From assembly GCA_017985935.1 (NCBI GenBank), contig JAGNWT010000023.1:1-47145 (forward strand): 47,145 nt of DNA, given 5' to 3'. The notes beneath the pieces are model-generated. The model did no database searches, was not told the DNA's origin, and saw nothing but the letters and a program-made list of their open reading frames with translations. Position 1 is the stretch's first letter, and each line of letters begins with the position of its first letter. Origin of the DNA: Anaerolineales bacterium (GTDB taxonomy: Bacteria > Chloroflexota > Anaerolineae > Anaerolineales > Villigracilaceae). Both the position numbers and the translations under genes were made by a program. Below are positions 7,458 through 16,303 of this stretch, piece by piece.

Positions 7458-10247
7458 TTACTTTTCCCGCTCCCACAATTCCCTTGCGATCACTTCCTGA
7501 TCCACGGGCAGCTTGTCGAACCGGACTTTGACCGCGTTGTAGATGGCGTTGGTGATGGCAGGCGTGGTGGGGATGCTGGATATTTCGCCGACACCCTTCG
7601 CTCCGTAAGGACCTGAAGCAATGGGATGTTCAACGATGATGGCAGTGATCTCAGGGGTGAGCATAATACCTGGGACTCGATAACGCGCGAGCTGGTCAGT
7701 GACCACATTACCGTTCTCGACAATGAACTCTTCAGTGAGGCAGTTGCCAAGCCCCATCATCACGCCGCCTTCAACCTGTCCCTGCAAGCCAAGCGGATTG
7801 ACCGCAAATCCCACATCGTTGGCAGAGATGACCTTCAAAACCTTCACTTCGCCCGTCAGCTTATTCACTTCCACTTCGGCGGCTTGCACCCCAAAAGAGA
7901 AGGCGAAATGCATATCACCGCCGGTGCCAAGGGGCTGGGTCTTGGGTGCTTCATATTCATAGCGGACTCTGGGTTGCTGCCCCATGCCTTTCATTTCTTT
8001 ATACACATCGGCATAGGAAAGCGAGTGCCCGTTGACATGGACGATGCCATCCTCAAAGCGGATCTGTTCGGGGCGCACGTCAAATTTTTCAGCCATTGAA
8101 GCTGTGATCTGGTCACGCAGAGTCTTTGCCGCGTAGCGAGATGCGTTGCCAGTGACGAATGTCTGTCGGGAAGCAGTTGTTGGACCGCCGTTCGGAGTCA
8201 GGTCAGTGTCCATGACGAGAACGCGGACCTTTTCCGGCGCGACAGCCAGTTCCTCAGAGACAACCAAACGCATGACCGTGACGAGTCCCTGCCCCAGTTC
8301 TGCTGCAGAACTGCGGACCTGGAAAGTGCCGTCTTCGTACAGTTCAACGTCTGCGCCTGAGATATCGGGAGCGCCACCGCCCAAACCAGTATTCTTGTAA
8401 GCAGAGGCAAAGCCCCAGGCACGGACAAGGTTCGGGTTGGCAGAGTCAACTCTCGGCGTGAAAGGATGCGAGTTGTGTTTTCGCATTTCTGCATCCACAC
8501 GATCAATACATTCCAGCAAGCCAACCGACTCTTTTAATTCCTGCCCGGTGTTGGTGATGCTGCCGACATGCAAAGCGTTCATGCGCCGCAGTTCCACAGG
8601 GTCGAGGTTTAGTTCTTCGGCGAGTTTATCCATCATCGATTCAACCGCAAATGCAGATTGAGTCACACCGAAACCACGGAACGCACCAGCCGGCGGATTA
8701 TTGGTGTACATGGCGTAACAATCTGCGCGGACATGCGGGATGTCATACGGTCCCGCAGAATGTGTGGTGGCGCGCGTCATCACTTTTTCGCCAAGCGAAG
8801 CATACGCTCCGGTGTCACCATAAAGTTCGGTTTCAGCCGCAACCAGGCGTCCGTTCTTCTTCGCGCCGATCTTCACGCGGATCTGGGTGGCGTGGCGTTT
8901 CGGATGGACAAGCAAACTCTCACGGCGATCAAAGAGCAGCTTCACGGGGCGCTGGGTGACGTTCGCGAGCATGGCCGTGTGGATCTGTCCCATCACATCT
9001 TCCTTGCCGCCAAAGCCGCCGCCCATCAATTGCCCGACAATGCGCACACGCTCTTCTGACCAACCCATTACGCGCGCAACCTGCGTGCGGTCTTGATACG
9101 GGATCTGCGAGCCGACGTAAATTTCCATACGCCCATCAGGCAGCGGCACCGCAATACTGCATTCAGGTTCAATAAATGCGTGGTCTGTGGCGGGAGTATG
9201 GAAGGTGTGCTCAAGAACAATATCAGCCTCGGCAAAACCCTGGTCCATATCACCCTTGCGAACTTTAATGTGCTTGAGGAGATTTCCTTTTTCGTGGATC
9301 TGCGGAACGCCATCCTGCCGAGCCATGACCGGGTTGGTGATGACGGGTTGAAGGTCAAACTCCGTTTCGATCAACGCCAAAGCCTGATCTGCAATTTCCA
9401 GCGATTCAGCCGCGACAATAGCCAGGGCATCGCCGACATACCGCACACGCTCGCCCACGCCAACCATTACCGGCCAGTCAAAAATCACCAATCCATGATT
9501 CTTCTCAGCCGGTACATCGGCAGCAGTGAGCACAGAAACAATCCCGGGCAGCGCCTTTGCTTTGGAGACATCGAGTTTCTTCAAAAAGCCATGCGGGATC
9601 ATGGCACGTTTGGCTTTGGCATACAACATGCCGTCAAACTTCAGGTCATCGGTATAGATCGCATCGCCGGTCACCTTTTCCACGGCTTCAGGGCGCAAGT
9701 GTTTGTGTCCAACCGTCTTGTGCTCATGAATTGAATTTGGAATGTGAGTCGGCTTTTGGACGGGCTCACCTGTCCGCAGCGCTTCAGCCGCGGCGATGAT
9801 CGCATTCTCAATCGAGGGATAACCGGCACACCGACAGAGTGTATCTTTCAAAGCAAAACGGATATCCTCACTATTCGGGTTCGGGTTCCGTTTAAGCAGG
9901 GCATAGGCGGTCATGATCTGACCGGGAATGCAGAATCCACATTGAACAGCACCGTGCTCCACAAAAGCTTCTTGCAAGGGGTGCAGCTTCATCTCTTCGT
10001 GAACACGCTGTGCCAAGCCTTCGATGGTGACGATGGTTTTGCCGTCTGCGCGCTCCGCGGGATAAACACAAGACATCATTGGATGCCCATCCACCAGCAC
10101 GGTGCATGCGCCGCATTCAGCTTCTTCGCACCCGATCTTGGTGCCGGTCAGGCGAAGTCTCTCACGCAAAAGCGTGGATAGGGTTTCCCCCGCAACCGCA
10201 TCAATGGAATATTGCTTGCCATTCACATTCAAGTTAATGTTTGACAT
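7458..10247 (-). CDS. xdhD: Purine hydroxylase, fused 2Fe-2S and molybdopterin subunit (XdhD-like)
   Basis: A 929-residue molybdenum hydroxylase, close in length and layout to E. coli XdhD. Residues 1-80 are a plant-type 2Fe-2S domain (C40, C45, C48, C60). Residues 85-150 are the second 2Fe-2S domain (C103, C106, C138, C140). The rest is the Mo-cofactor part with VRIVGQLMGGGFGGKEDV, the arginine-bearing PAGAFRGFG loop typical of xanthine dehydrogenases, and the catalytic glutamate in GAKGVGE (about E888). The expected reaction is hydroxylation of hypoxanthine/xanthine-type purines towards urate. The frame is open upstream, but the ATG at 10247, with AGGA before it and 10 bases after the FAD-subunit stop, begins the Fe-S domain. 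Family knowledge allows a selenium-dependent form; that cannot be told from sequence. Confidence 0.9.
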   Translation of the reverse strand: MSNINLNVNGKQYSIDAVAGETLSTLLRERLRLTGTKIGCEEAECGACTVLVDGHPMMSCVYPAERADGKTIVTIEGLAQRVHEEMKLHPLQEAFVEHGAVQCGFCIPGQIMTAYALLKRNPNPNSEDIRFALKDTLCRCAGYPSIENAIIAAAEALRTGEPVQKPTHIPNSIHEHKTVGHKHLRPEAVEKVTGDAIYTDDLKFDGMLYAKAKRAMIPHGFLKKLDVSKAKALPGIVSVLTAADVPAEKNHGLVIFDWPVMVGVGERVRYVGDALAIVAAESLEIADQALALIETEFDLQPVITNPVMARQDGVPQIHEKGNLLKHIKVRKGDMDQGFAEADIVLEHTFHTPATDHAFIEPECSIAVPLPDGRMEIYVGSQIPYQDRTQVARVMGWSEERVRIVGQLMGGGFGGKEDVMGQIHTAMLANVTQRPVKLLFDRRESLLVHPKRHATQIRVKIGAKKNGRLVAAETELYGDTGAYASLGEKVMTRATTHSAGPYDIPHVRADCYAMYTNNPPAGAFRGFGVTQSAFAVESMMDKLAEELNLDPVELRRMNALHVGSITNTGQELKESVGLLECIDRVDAEMRKHNSHPFTPRVDSANPNLVRAWGFASAYKNTGLGGGAPDISGADVELYEDGTFQVRSSAAELGQGLVTVMRLVVSEELAVAPEKVRVLVMDTDLTPNGGPTTASRQTFVTGNASRYAAKTLRDQITASMAEKFDVRPEQIRFEDGIVHVNGHSLSYADVYKEMKGMGQQPRVRYEYEAPKTQPLGTGGDMHFAFSFGVQAAEVEVNKLTGEVKVLKVISANDVGFAVNPLGLQGQVEGGVMMGLGNCLTEEFIVENGNVVTDQLARYRVPGIMLTPEITAIIVEHPIASGPYGAKGVGEISSIPTTPAITNAIYNAVKVRFDKLPVDQEVIARELWEREK

Positions 10248-10257
10248 TCCGTTAATC

Positions 10258-11130
10258 CTATTCTGCCCGTTTCCACGTGGTATCGAGCACATCCTTGAAC
10301 AATCCGCCAACGATATGCCTGCGATAGTCTGCGGTGGCGCGGCGGGCGCTGGTACGGAATTGAGCCTGCCCCAACAAGGCATCCAGTGTACGGTTGAAGG
10401 ATTCTTGATCGAGGGACTGCCCGCGCAGAGTGTTCTCAGCTTCAGAAGCGCGGAAGGGAATGGAACTTCCCGGCCCAACGGCGATGTGAATATCTTTGAC
10501 GGCTTCGCCCGCGCGCTCGACCCAGACAGCGCAGTTCAAAATAGGGAGCGCAACTCCCTGCGGACGCATGATGCGCTTAAAGCAGGAGGATCGGTGCGGG
10601 CCGGTCACTGGCACATAAAAGCCAACAATGATCTCTTTGGTCTTGTCGATGGCTGATTTGCCCGGACCAAGGAACAAGGAGGTGAAGGGCATTCTACGCG
10701 TACCCGCAACGCCAGCCACTTCAGCCTGAGCATTGAGAGCGGTCAGCGCAATGGTTCCATCGGCGGCGGGAAGAGCATGGGCAACATTCCCGCCCAGTGT
10801 GGCGGTGTTGCGGACCTGCGGGCCGGCGATCAAATTTGCAGCCTCGGTCAATGCCTGGGCGTGTGTGCCCACTAGCGGGTCCAGCGCGACCCGGTTGACC
10901 GGGACGGCGGCACCGATAAAGAGTTCATCTCCCCGCAACTCGAGGAGAGACATCTCAGGCACGAAGGTCAGATCGATTAAAGTGTGAACGGGGGCATGGC
11001 GTCCCTGTCTCAGGTCAAGCATTAGATCCGTGCCGCCTGCAATGGGCATTGCGGGTTGAGGCGCAGATGTTAGGGCTTGCACTGCCTCCATGACGGAGGT
11101 GGGGCGTTTGTATTCCTGCCAAAGGTTCAT
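10258..11130 (-). CDS. ygfM: Purine hydroxylase FAD-binding subunit (YgfM-like)
   Basis: A 290-residue FAD-binding subunit of the CoxM/XdhB/YgfM type. It begins with the usual YKRPTSVMEAVQAL motif. FAD-binding loops are MPIAGGTDLMLDLRQ and RNTATLGGNVAHALPAAD, and a CO-dehydrogenase-flavoprotein C-terminal domain follows. It passes electrons from the Fe-S clusters of the fused subunit encoded 10 bases downstream to an unseen acceptor. The ATG at 11130 was chosen over an upstream start because AAAGGA precedes it and the family motif starts right after it. The order FAD subunit then fused subunit matches ygfM-xdhD in E. coli. Confidence 0.9.
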   Translation of the reverse strand: MNLWQEYKRPTSVMEAVQALTSAPQPAMPIAGGTDLMLDLRQGRHAPVHTLIDLTFVPEMSLLELRGDELFIGAAVPVNRVALDPLVGTHAQALTEAANLIAGPQVRNTATLGGNVAHALPAADGTIALTALNAQAEVAGVAGTRRMPFTSLFLGPGKSAIDKTKEIIVGFYVPVTGPHRSSCFKRIMRPQGVALPILNCAVWVERAGEAVKDIHIAVGPGSSIPFRASEAENTLRGQSLDQESFNRTLDALLGQAQFRTSARRATADYRRHIVGGLFKDVLDTTWKRAE

Positions 11131-11152
11131 AGGTGGTGTCCTTTCTACTAAG

Positions 11153-11191
11153 GCGGCGGTACTTTTCGATGGGCGATCTGCCCAACGCCGC
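11153..11191 (-). other. Hairpin in the ygfM leader
   Basis: Two-tier inverted repeat: outer GCGGCG/CGCCGC and inner GGGC/GCCC, within the 118-base gap between the ATPase stop and ygfM. There is no T tract. It could be an mRNA processing or stability element. I see no convincing promoter in this gap. Confidence 0.4.
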
Positions 11192-11248
11192 TGATGCATT
11201 TTACAACAGCGACCACCCGACCAATGGAATTAAATTTTACTACCAAAG

Positions 11249-12811
11249 TCAGGCTGGAGTCTTTTCTTCTGACTGCACGCCTGCCATTAACAAACCAAGT
11301 TTTTCACGTGTGGCGTTCTGCCGCGAGAGGATGTCCATGATGCGTCCTTCATAGATCACCGCAACCCGATCTGATAGCGCAAGGATCTCATCAAGGTCTT
11401 CCGAGATCAGCATGACGGCGGATCCGCGCTTGCGTTGTTCAAGCAATTGCTCGCGTACGTATTCCGTTGCGCCGATGTCAAGTCCGCGAGTGGGCTGCGC
11501 CGCGATCAAGGCTCGGGGGTTGCGGGAGATCTCACGCGCAAGCACGATCTTTTGGATGTTGCCGCCGGAAAGGTTCTTGGCAAGGGTTTCCTGTGACGGG
11601 GTCTTCACATGGAAACGCGAGATCAATTTTTCAGAATGAACGTGAATGTTCTTTAATTTCAAAAAACCAGAGCTGGAGAACGGCGGTTTGTGATGTTCAC
11701 GCAAGATCATGTTCTCAGCAACAGTGAAATCTTTGATCATGCCGTCACGCATGCGCTCTTCAGGGATGTAGGAAAGCATACGCTCGGTCAGGTCGCCGGG
11801 TGAAAAATTGGTAACGTCCTTGCCTTCCAGATAGATCTTTCCACTCGTGACCTTTCGCAAACCGGCGATGGTATCTGCAAGTTCACGTTGACCGTTACCT
11901 GAAACGCCGGCAATGCCGACGATCTCACCAGAGTGGATCTCGAGGCTGACCTCTCGCAAACCGGGCGTTCCACGGTCGCTGCCACAGGATACCTGATCCA
12001 GTTTTAGACGCACTTCACCCAACTCAACATTTCCGCGGTCTGGTGCAAAATCCACTTCCCGCCCGACCATCCAATTTGCCAGATCCTGTTTGGTGGTTTC
12101 AGATGTCAAGCGGGTACCGATCTTCCGCCCGTTGCGCAGAACGGTCACCCGGTTGCTGATCTCGATCACTTCATGGAGTTTGTGGGAAATAAAAATAATT
12201 GCATAGCCATCTTTTACCATTTGGTGCATGATGACAAAAAACTCGTCCACTTCCTGCGGGGTGAGGACCGCGGTGGGCTCGTCAAGAATGAGGAGTGCAG
12301 CGCCGCGATACAACGCTTTTATGATCTCCACCCTTTGCTGCTGACCAACCGATAGCTGCCAGACATAAGCATCCGGGTCGATCTTCAAACCGTAGATGCC
12401 CGCCAGCTCCAAAATACGCTTTGAAACCCGGTCCAGATCCGTCAACGGTCCGCGGGAAGATTGCAGCCCGAGCGCAACATTTTCAGCAACAGTCAGGGTC
12501 TGCACCAGCATGAAATGCTGATGGATCATTCCGATGCCGTGATTGATCGCATCGGTGGGAGAGGCAATGGAAACCTGTTTGCCATTCAGAAAGATCTGCC
12601 CTTCATCGGGATGATACATCCCGTAGAGGATCTTCATTAACGTACTCTTGCCCGCTCCGTTCTCACCCAGCAAGGCATGTACTTCGCCGGACTTTACATC
12701 GAAGTCCACATGATCGCTGGCAAGCACGCCGGGAAAGCGCTTGGTGATTCCGCGCATCTCGACACTATTGATTCGGGGCCGACCTGAAGGAAGCAAATTA
12801 GATTCTGTCAT
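11249..12811 (-). CDS. Nucleoside ABC transporter ATPase (NupO/YufO-like), set 1
   Basis: A 520-residue protein with two ABC ATPase domains in tandem, as in sugar- and BMP-type nucleoside importers. Domain 1 has Walker A GENGAGKST (49-57), signature LSVGQQQRVEI and Walker B LILDEPTAVL. Domain 2 has the degenerate Walker A GIAGVSGNGQRELADTI and signature LSGGNIQK usual for this family. The ATG at 12811 follows AGGA, and longer in-frame starts run into the upstream hairpin. It energises the two permeases encoded at 14031-16114 with the lipoprotein at 12889-13962. It is separated from that lipoprotein gene by a 17-bp-stem hairpin, and is followed by the purine hydroxylase genes, which argues for a purine cargo. 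Confidence 0.92.
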   Translation of the reverse strand: MTESNLLPSGRPRINSVEMRGITKRFPGVLASDHVDFDVKSGEVHALLGENGAGKSTLMKILYGMYHPDEGQIFLNGKQVSIASPTDAINHGIGMIHQHFMLVQTLTVAENVALGLQSSRGPLTDLDRVSKRILELAGIYGLKIDPDAYVWQLSVGQQQRVEIIKALYRGAALLILDEPTAVLTPQEVDEFFVIMHQMVKDGYAIIFISHKLHEVIEISNRVTVLRNGRKIGTRLTSETTKQDLANWMVGREVDFAPDRGNVELGEVRLKLDQVSCGSDRGTPGLREVSLEIHSGEIVGIAGVSGNGQRELADTIAGLRKVTSGKIYLEGKDVTNFSPGDLTERMLSYIPEERMRDGMIKDFTVAENMILREHHKPPFSSSGFLKLKNIHVHSEKLISRFHVKTPSQETLAKNLSGGNIQKIVLAREISRNPRALIAAQPTRGLDIGATEYVREQLLEQRKRGSAVMLISEDLDEILALSDRVAVIYEGRIMDILSRQNATREKLGLLMAGVQSEEKTPA

Positions 12812-12832
12812 GGCGCCATCCTGAAAAGAGGG

Positions 12833-12868
12833 AGACATCGGAAGTCCCACATGGGACTTCCGATGTCT
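12833..12868 (-). terminator. Hairpin between binding-protein gene and ATPase gene, set 1
   Basis: Perfect 17-bp inverted repeat AGACATCGGAAGTCCCA with a 2-base loop, between the lipoprotein stop and the ATPase start. On the minus strand it is followed by a pyrimidine stretch CTCTTTTC. It probably acts as a partial terminator or 3'-end stabiliser that raises binding-protein mRNA over downstream genes. Confidence 0.65.
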
Positions 12869-12888
12869 GTTATTTCGAAAAACTGAAA

Positions 12889-13962
12889 CTACGGAAGGGT
12901 GATCGTGATGGTTCCGTCAATGATGCCCTGAATGGTCGTGTCAGCCAAAGCCTTGGCTTCTTCGGGAAGGGCATATTCGGGATTGTATTCGATCACTTCG
13001 CCGCCATTGGCAAGATTTGCCTTGAAGGACTGCCCGCCAAGAGTGCCTTCACCGATCAGGGCGATGATCTCTTTGAGGGTGACTTCCCAGTGATAGACCT
13101 GAGAGGCAACCACGATGGAGGGAGCCAGTTCAGACTGGTTGGACTGAGTACCGAACCAAAGAGCGTTCGATTCTTCTGCCTTGCCGATCGCGCCCACAAC
13201 CATCTGAGCGGTGCCGGTCAACACGTCTGCGCCGGCAGAGATGTGAGTTGTCGCAGCTTCAGAGGCCAGCGCAACGTCTGAGAATGAACCGATGTAGTTC
13301 ACGTTCACCTGTACGTCAGGGTTGGTCGCGGCAACGCCAGCCTTGAAACCATCCACATAAAGTTTCGCATCGCCGACCTCGATGGGTCCAACAACGCCGA
13401 TCACTTTGCTGGTGGAGAGGGTCGCAGCCAACACGCCGTTCACGTAGCCGCCTTCCTGGGAAGCCGCTTCATAGGCGAAGATATTGGGCTGGCCGAAAGT
13501 CTCAGCGGTGGTGCCCCAAGCGAAACTGGTCTCGGGGAAGTCAGGAGCAATTTCCTGCAGGGAAGATCCGTATTGCGAGCCATGAGCGATCACAAGATCG
13601 TAACCCTGGGTGGCGTAGTCACGAATGGCAGCGGCGGCATCATCCACCACAAACATGCCTTCGGAGTAAACGAACTCAAACTTCTCGGGTCCGCCCATTT
13701 CTTCCTGGACACGGAGCAGGGCATCGTACATGCTCTGGCTGAAAGCCAGGTCATTGATGGCGCTGGGCATGACCACAGCAACACGGAAGGGTTCCGCGGC
13801 AGGAGCTTCGGTCGCGGCAGCGGGAGCTTCCGTTGCGGCGGCGGGAGCCTCGGTTGCTTCAGCGGGAGCTTCGGTGGGGGCAGGCGCAGCGCCGCCGCCA
13901 CAAGCCGCGAGAACCACGGACAGAACAACTACCAATGTCAATAACCATGCGAACTTTTTCAT
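12889..13962 (-). CDS. BMP-family nucleoside-binding lipoprotein, set 1
   Basis: A 357-residue secreted lipoprotein. The signal peptide ends in a lipobox VLAAC with C21, followed by a flexible linker of TEAPAA repeats to about residue 57. The mature domain fits the BMP/PnrA family (FRVAVVMPSAINDLAFSQS near its start, then YDLVIAHGSQYG and FAWGTTAETFGQPNIFAYE). Known members bind purine nucleosides (PnrA, NupN). AAGGAG lies just before the ATG at 13962, which fixes the start. Upstream in the same unit are two permease genes; downstream, after a hairpin, the ATPase. The ligand is inferred from family and from the purine hydroxylase genes that follow; another ligand of this fold is possible. Confidence 0.9.
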   Translation of the reverse strand: MKKFAWLLTLVVVLSVVLAACGGGAAPAPTEAPAEATEAPAAATEAPAAATEAPAAEPFRVAVVMPSAINDLAFSQSMYDALLRVQEEMGGPEKFEFVYSEGMFVVDDAAAAIRDYATQGYDLVIAHGSQYGSSLQEIAPDFPETSFAWGTTAETFGQPNIFAYEAASQEGGYVNGVLAATLSTSKVIGVVGPIEVGDAKLYVDGFKAGVAATNPDVQVNVNYIGSFSDVALASEAATTHISAGADVLTGTAQMVVGAIGKAEESNALWFGTQSNQSELAPSIVVASQVYHWEVTLKEIIALIGEGTLGGQSFKANLANGGEVIEYNPEYALPEEAKALADTTIQGIIDGTITITLP

Positions 13963-14030
13963 TATCTTCTCCTTGTTCAATCTTTGTTTGAAACGTTTCA
14001 TGAAAGAAACGGACAACACACCTTTACTTG

Positions 14031-14963
14031 TTACACATCGCGCTCGAAGGGCTTTGTCAACGCTGAAGGACCGCGAACCCTTGAAACCGAAGCGATCAAC
14101 ACCAGGATCGTCAAAACGTAGGGCATCATCACAGCAATATCAGACGGAACGGGAATTCCCAAAACCTGGATCCACAACTGTAGAGAGTTGACCATGCTGA
14201 AAAGCAACGCGCCACCCAAAACACCCCACGGGCGCCATCCGCCAAAATAAACCAAAGCAACGGCAATAAAACCAAGTCCGCTGGTCATGTTCTGTTGAAA
14301 AACATTCAGAAGGGCGATCGACATGGATGCGCCAGCCAAGCCGGAGAGTGTACCGCCAAGAATAATGGTGAAGTATCGAACTCCCGCTACGCTCACGCCC
14401 AACGAATCCGCCGCAGCTGGGTTCTCCCCCACAGAACGGATCTTTAATCCAAGCGTGGTCTTGTTCAAAACGAACCAGGCGATCGGAACCAATAAATAAG
14501 CACCATAGACCAAAATATTCTGGCTAAAGAAGATCTCGCCCAGCCCCGGTATCTTGCTCAGTATAGGGATTTGAACGGGCGGAAAGCCTTTCACGGTCTC
14601 AACCGTTCCCATGAGTTTTTGAAATAGCAAGTCGCTCATACCCAGCCCAAACAGAAAAAAGCCGATGCCGCTGATGCCCTGCTCTGCATTCAAGTTGACA
14701 GTGACATAAGCCATAGCCAACCCCATCAGCGCACCGACGATCATGGCGGTAAGAACTCCTAGCCACAAATTGCCAGTGGACAATGCCACATAAAAAGCGG
14801 CAAACGCGCCAAGGAGCATCTGTCCTTCCACACCAAGGTTTAGCACCCCGCTGCGTTGACCAAAGGTCTCGCCGATGGCGGCATATAAGTATGGGGTGGC
14901 AAGCCGGATTCCAGATGCAAGAATGCCAATTAGAACAGTGAAGGTGAACAGTTCAGATATCAT
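14031..14963 (-). CDS. Nucleoside ABC transporter permease (NupQ/YufQ-like), set 1
   Basis: A 310-residue BPD_transp_2 permease with about eight to ten hydrophobic helices. Family patterns are near the N-terminus (ETFGQRSGVLNLGVEGQMLL) and in the cytoplasmic coupling loop (GLKIRSVGENPAAADSLGVS). The similar block in NupQ/YufQ and in sugar permeases contacts the ATPase. It overlaps the previous permease gene by 4 bases, so the two halves of the channel are made together. It forms a heterodimer with the longer permease at 14960-16114 in the inner membrane. Confidence 0.92.
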   Translation of the reverse strand: MISELFTFTVLIGILASGIRLATPYLYAAIGETFGQRSGVLNLGVEGQMLLGAFAAFYVALSTGNLWLGVLTAMIVGALMGLAMAYVTVNLNAEQGISGIGFFLFGLGMSDLLFQKLMGTVETVKGFPPVQIPILSKIPGLGEIFFSQNILVYGAYLLVPIAWFVLNKTTLGLKIRSVGENPAAADSLGVSVAGVRYFTIILGGTLSGLAGASMSIALLNVFQQNMTSGLGFIAVALVYFGGWRPWGVLGGALLFSMVNSLQLWIQVLGIPVPSDIAVMMPYVLTILVLIASVSRVRGPSALTKPFERDV

Positions 14964-16114
14964 GACACGCTGCTCCCTGTCTGCGATTGTTGGTCAGAAG
15001 CAACAGGCGGCGGAGTTTCATCTATTTTTGCGCTTGCCAGCCTTCGGCGTTGTCTGCGGCGGCGCCAAAATTCACTGCTCACAACGAACACCACCACAAG
15101 TCCATTCAAGGCAATGACCAACGCCGATGGAACCTGAACGACTCTTTGCATTTTGTTCGCACCGACCAAAAGCGCTCCAAAAAGGATCGAGGCGGGAATG
15201 GTCAAAAGCGGATGAAGCTGACCGAACAACGCGGCAACAATTCCATTGAAGCCGGCGCTGCCCGTGAAACCCGATGAAGAGCCATCTGTGATCATGCGGT
15301 AATTGACGCCAAAGACCTGAGTTGCCCCAGCCAAACCAGAGAACGCTCCGCTTAACAGCAAGGCAAGTACAACATATCGCTGCACTTTGATGCCTGCATA
15401 ACGAGAAGCGTGCAGGTTTTGACCCACCGCTCGAATTCGATATCCAAGGGTGGTGCGCCACAAGAGGATGTAAACCAACACCGCAAGGACGACAGCGATC
15501 AATGCACCCAAGTGCAATCGGGTGGGCGCCAACCGGGGAAGACGAAATGCTTCGAGCAGACGGGCAGTCTGCGGGATCTTGGAAGAAAGTTCAGCCTGCG
15601 AAGGATCGATCATCGGTCCGCGCAGGAGGAAGTTCATTAGTTGAACCGCGATGGCATTCATCATCACGGTACTTAAAATTTCATTGACACTGAAATAAGC
15701 CTTTAATACCCCCGGTATGCCGCCCCAGATCGCACCGCCCAAAAAGCCTGCGATCATCGAGAGCGTGATCACCAGCCAGCCAGGCAGCCCGGTAAAATTC
15801 AGCCCAACCCAGGTCGCGAGGATCGCACCAATAATCATCTGTCCCTCGCCGCCAATGTTGATCACATCGCCGCGAAAGGAAATGCAGATCCCAAGCCCCA
15901 CTAAAAGCAATGGGGTCGCTTTTACAAGAGTTTCAGCAAAAGCATTTGTGCTGCCAAACGCCCCATCCCACAAGGCTTTATACGCTTCAACAGGATTAAC
16001 TTGCAAAACGAACAACATGACTGCGCCAAGCATTAGTGCTGCCATCGCAGCAAAAACGGGGAGCAACGCATCGATCAGGCGGGATATCCATTCACTTTGA
16101 AATAGTTTTTTCAT
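14960..16114 (-). CDS. Nucleoside ABC transporter permease (NupP/YufP-like), set 1
   Basis: A 384-residue permease, longer at both ends than its partner, as in NupP/YufP. Family blocks are ISFRGDVINIGGEGQMIIGA, the EILSTVMMNAIAVQLMNFLL helix, and the coupling loop YRIRAVGQNLHASRYAGIKV. The last 40 residues are polar and cytoplasmic. It is the first gene of unit B: a promoter with an overlapping operator-like site lies 30-65 bases upstream, and unit A ends at a terminator further up. Four-base overlap with the next permease. Confidence 0.92.
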   Translation of the reverse strand: MKKLFQSEWISRLIDALLPVFAAMAALMLGAVMLFVLQVNPVEAYKALWDGAFGSTNAFAETLVKATPLLLVGLGICISFRGDVINIGGEGQMIIGAILATWVGLNFTGLPGWLVITLSMIAGFLGGAIWGGIPGVLKAYFSVNEILSTVMMNAIAVQLMNFLLRGPMIDPSQAELSSKIPQTARLLEAFRLPRLAPTRLHLGALIAVVLAVLVYILLWRTTLGYRIRAVGQNLHASRYAGIKVQRYVVLALLLSGAFSGLAGATQVFGVNYRMITDGSSSGFTGSAGFNGIVAALFGQLHPLLTIPASILFGALLVGANKMQRVVQVPSALVIALNGLVVVFVVSSEFWRRRRQRRRLASAKIDETPPPVASDQQSQTGSSVS

Positions 16115-16143
16115 GGGCAGATACCAGTCTCCTGTATTATCTC

Positions 16144-16173
16144 AGTATACTGAAAGCAGGGCAAAGTTGTCAG
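16144..16173 (-). promoter_or_regulatory. Promoter of unit B (transporter set 1-ygfM-xdhD)
   Basis: Minus strand: -35 CTGACA, 18-base spacer, -10 TATACT. The -10 is 30 bases upstream of the permease start, downstream of the terminator that closes unit A. The -35 box lies inside an operator-like palindrome. Confidence 0.55.
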
Positions 16174-16179
16174 ACATTT
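16165..16179. promoter_or_regulatory. Operator-like site over the unit B -35 box
   Basis: AGTTGTCAGACATTT, read on the plus strand, matches 13 of 15 positions of the perfect palindrome AGTTGTCAGACAACT (either strand) at 31778-31792. It covers the -35 hexamer, a position suited to repression. The proposed protein is the GntR/UTRA regulator at 27407-28120; this is inference. Confidence 0.5.
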
Positions 16180-16209
16180 TGTAATATGATTTATATGATT
16201 TTTGTCCAG

Positions 16210-16244
16210 AAAAATAAAAAGCCGATCTTCCTGAGAAAATCGGC
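16210..16244 (-). terminator. Intrinsic terminator of unit A
   Basis: On the minus strand a 10-bp stem (GCCGATTTTC with GAAGATCGGC, one G-T pair) closes a TCAG loop and is followed by TTTTTATTTT. It lies 60 bases beyond the last permease gene of transporter set 2 and separates it from set 1. Confidence 0.88.
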
Positions 16245-16303
16245 CTGAAAAAGCATATAGAGAAGGTCGCTGCGGAGATAAACGGCCGAATAAACCCTGT
16301 TTG

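Noticed and set aside
9093..9734. Plus-strand open frame of 213 codons within the hydroxylase gene
   Set aside because: Antisense to the Mo-domain of XdhD, composition typical of a shadow frame.
12833..12868. Recombination (att) or insertion-sequence end
   Set aside because: A single perfect hairpin with a 2-base loop, no transposase or integrase, and an equivalent hairpin at the same place in the other transporter set.
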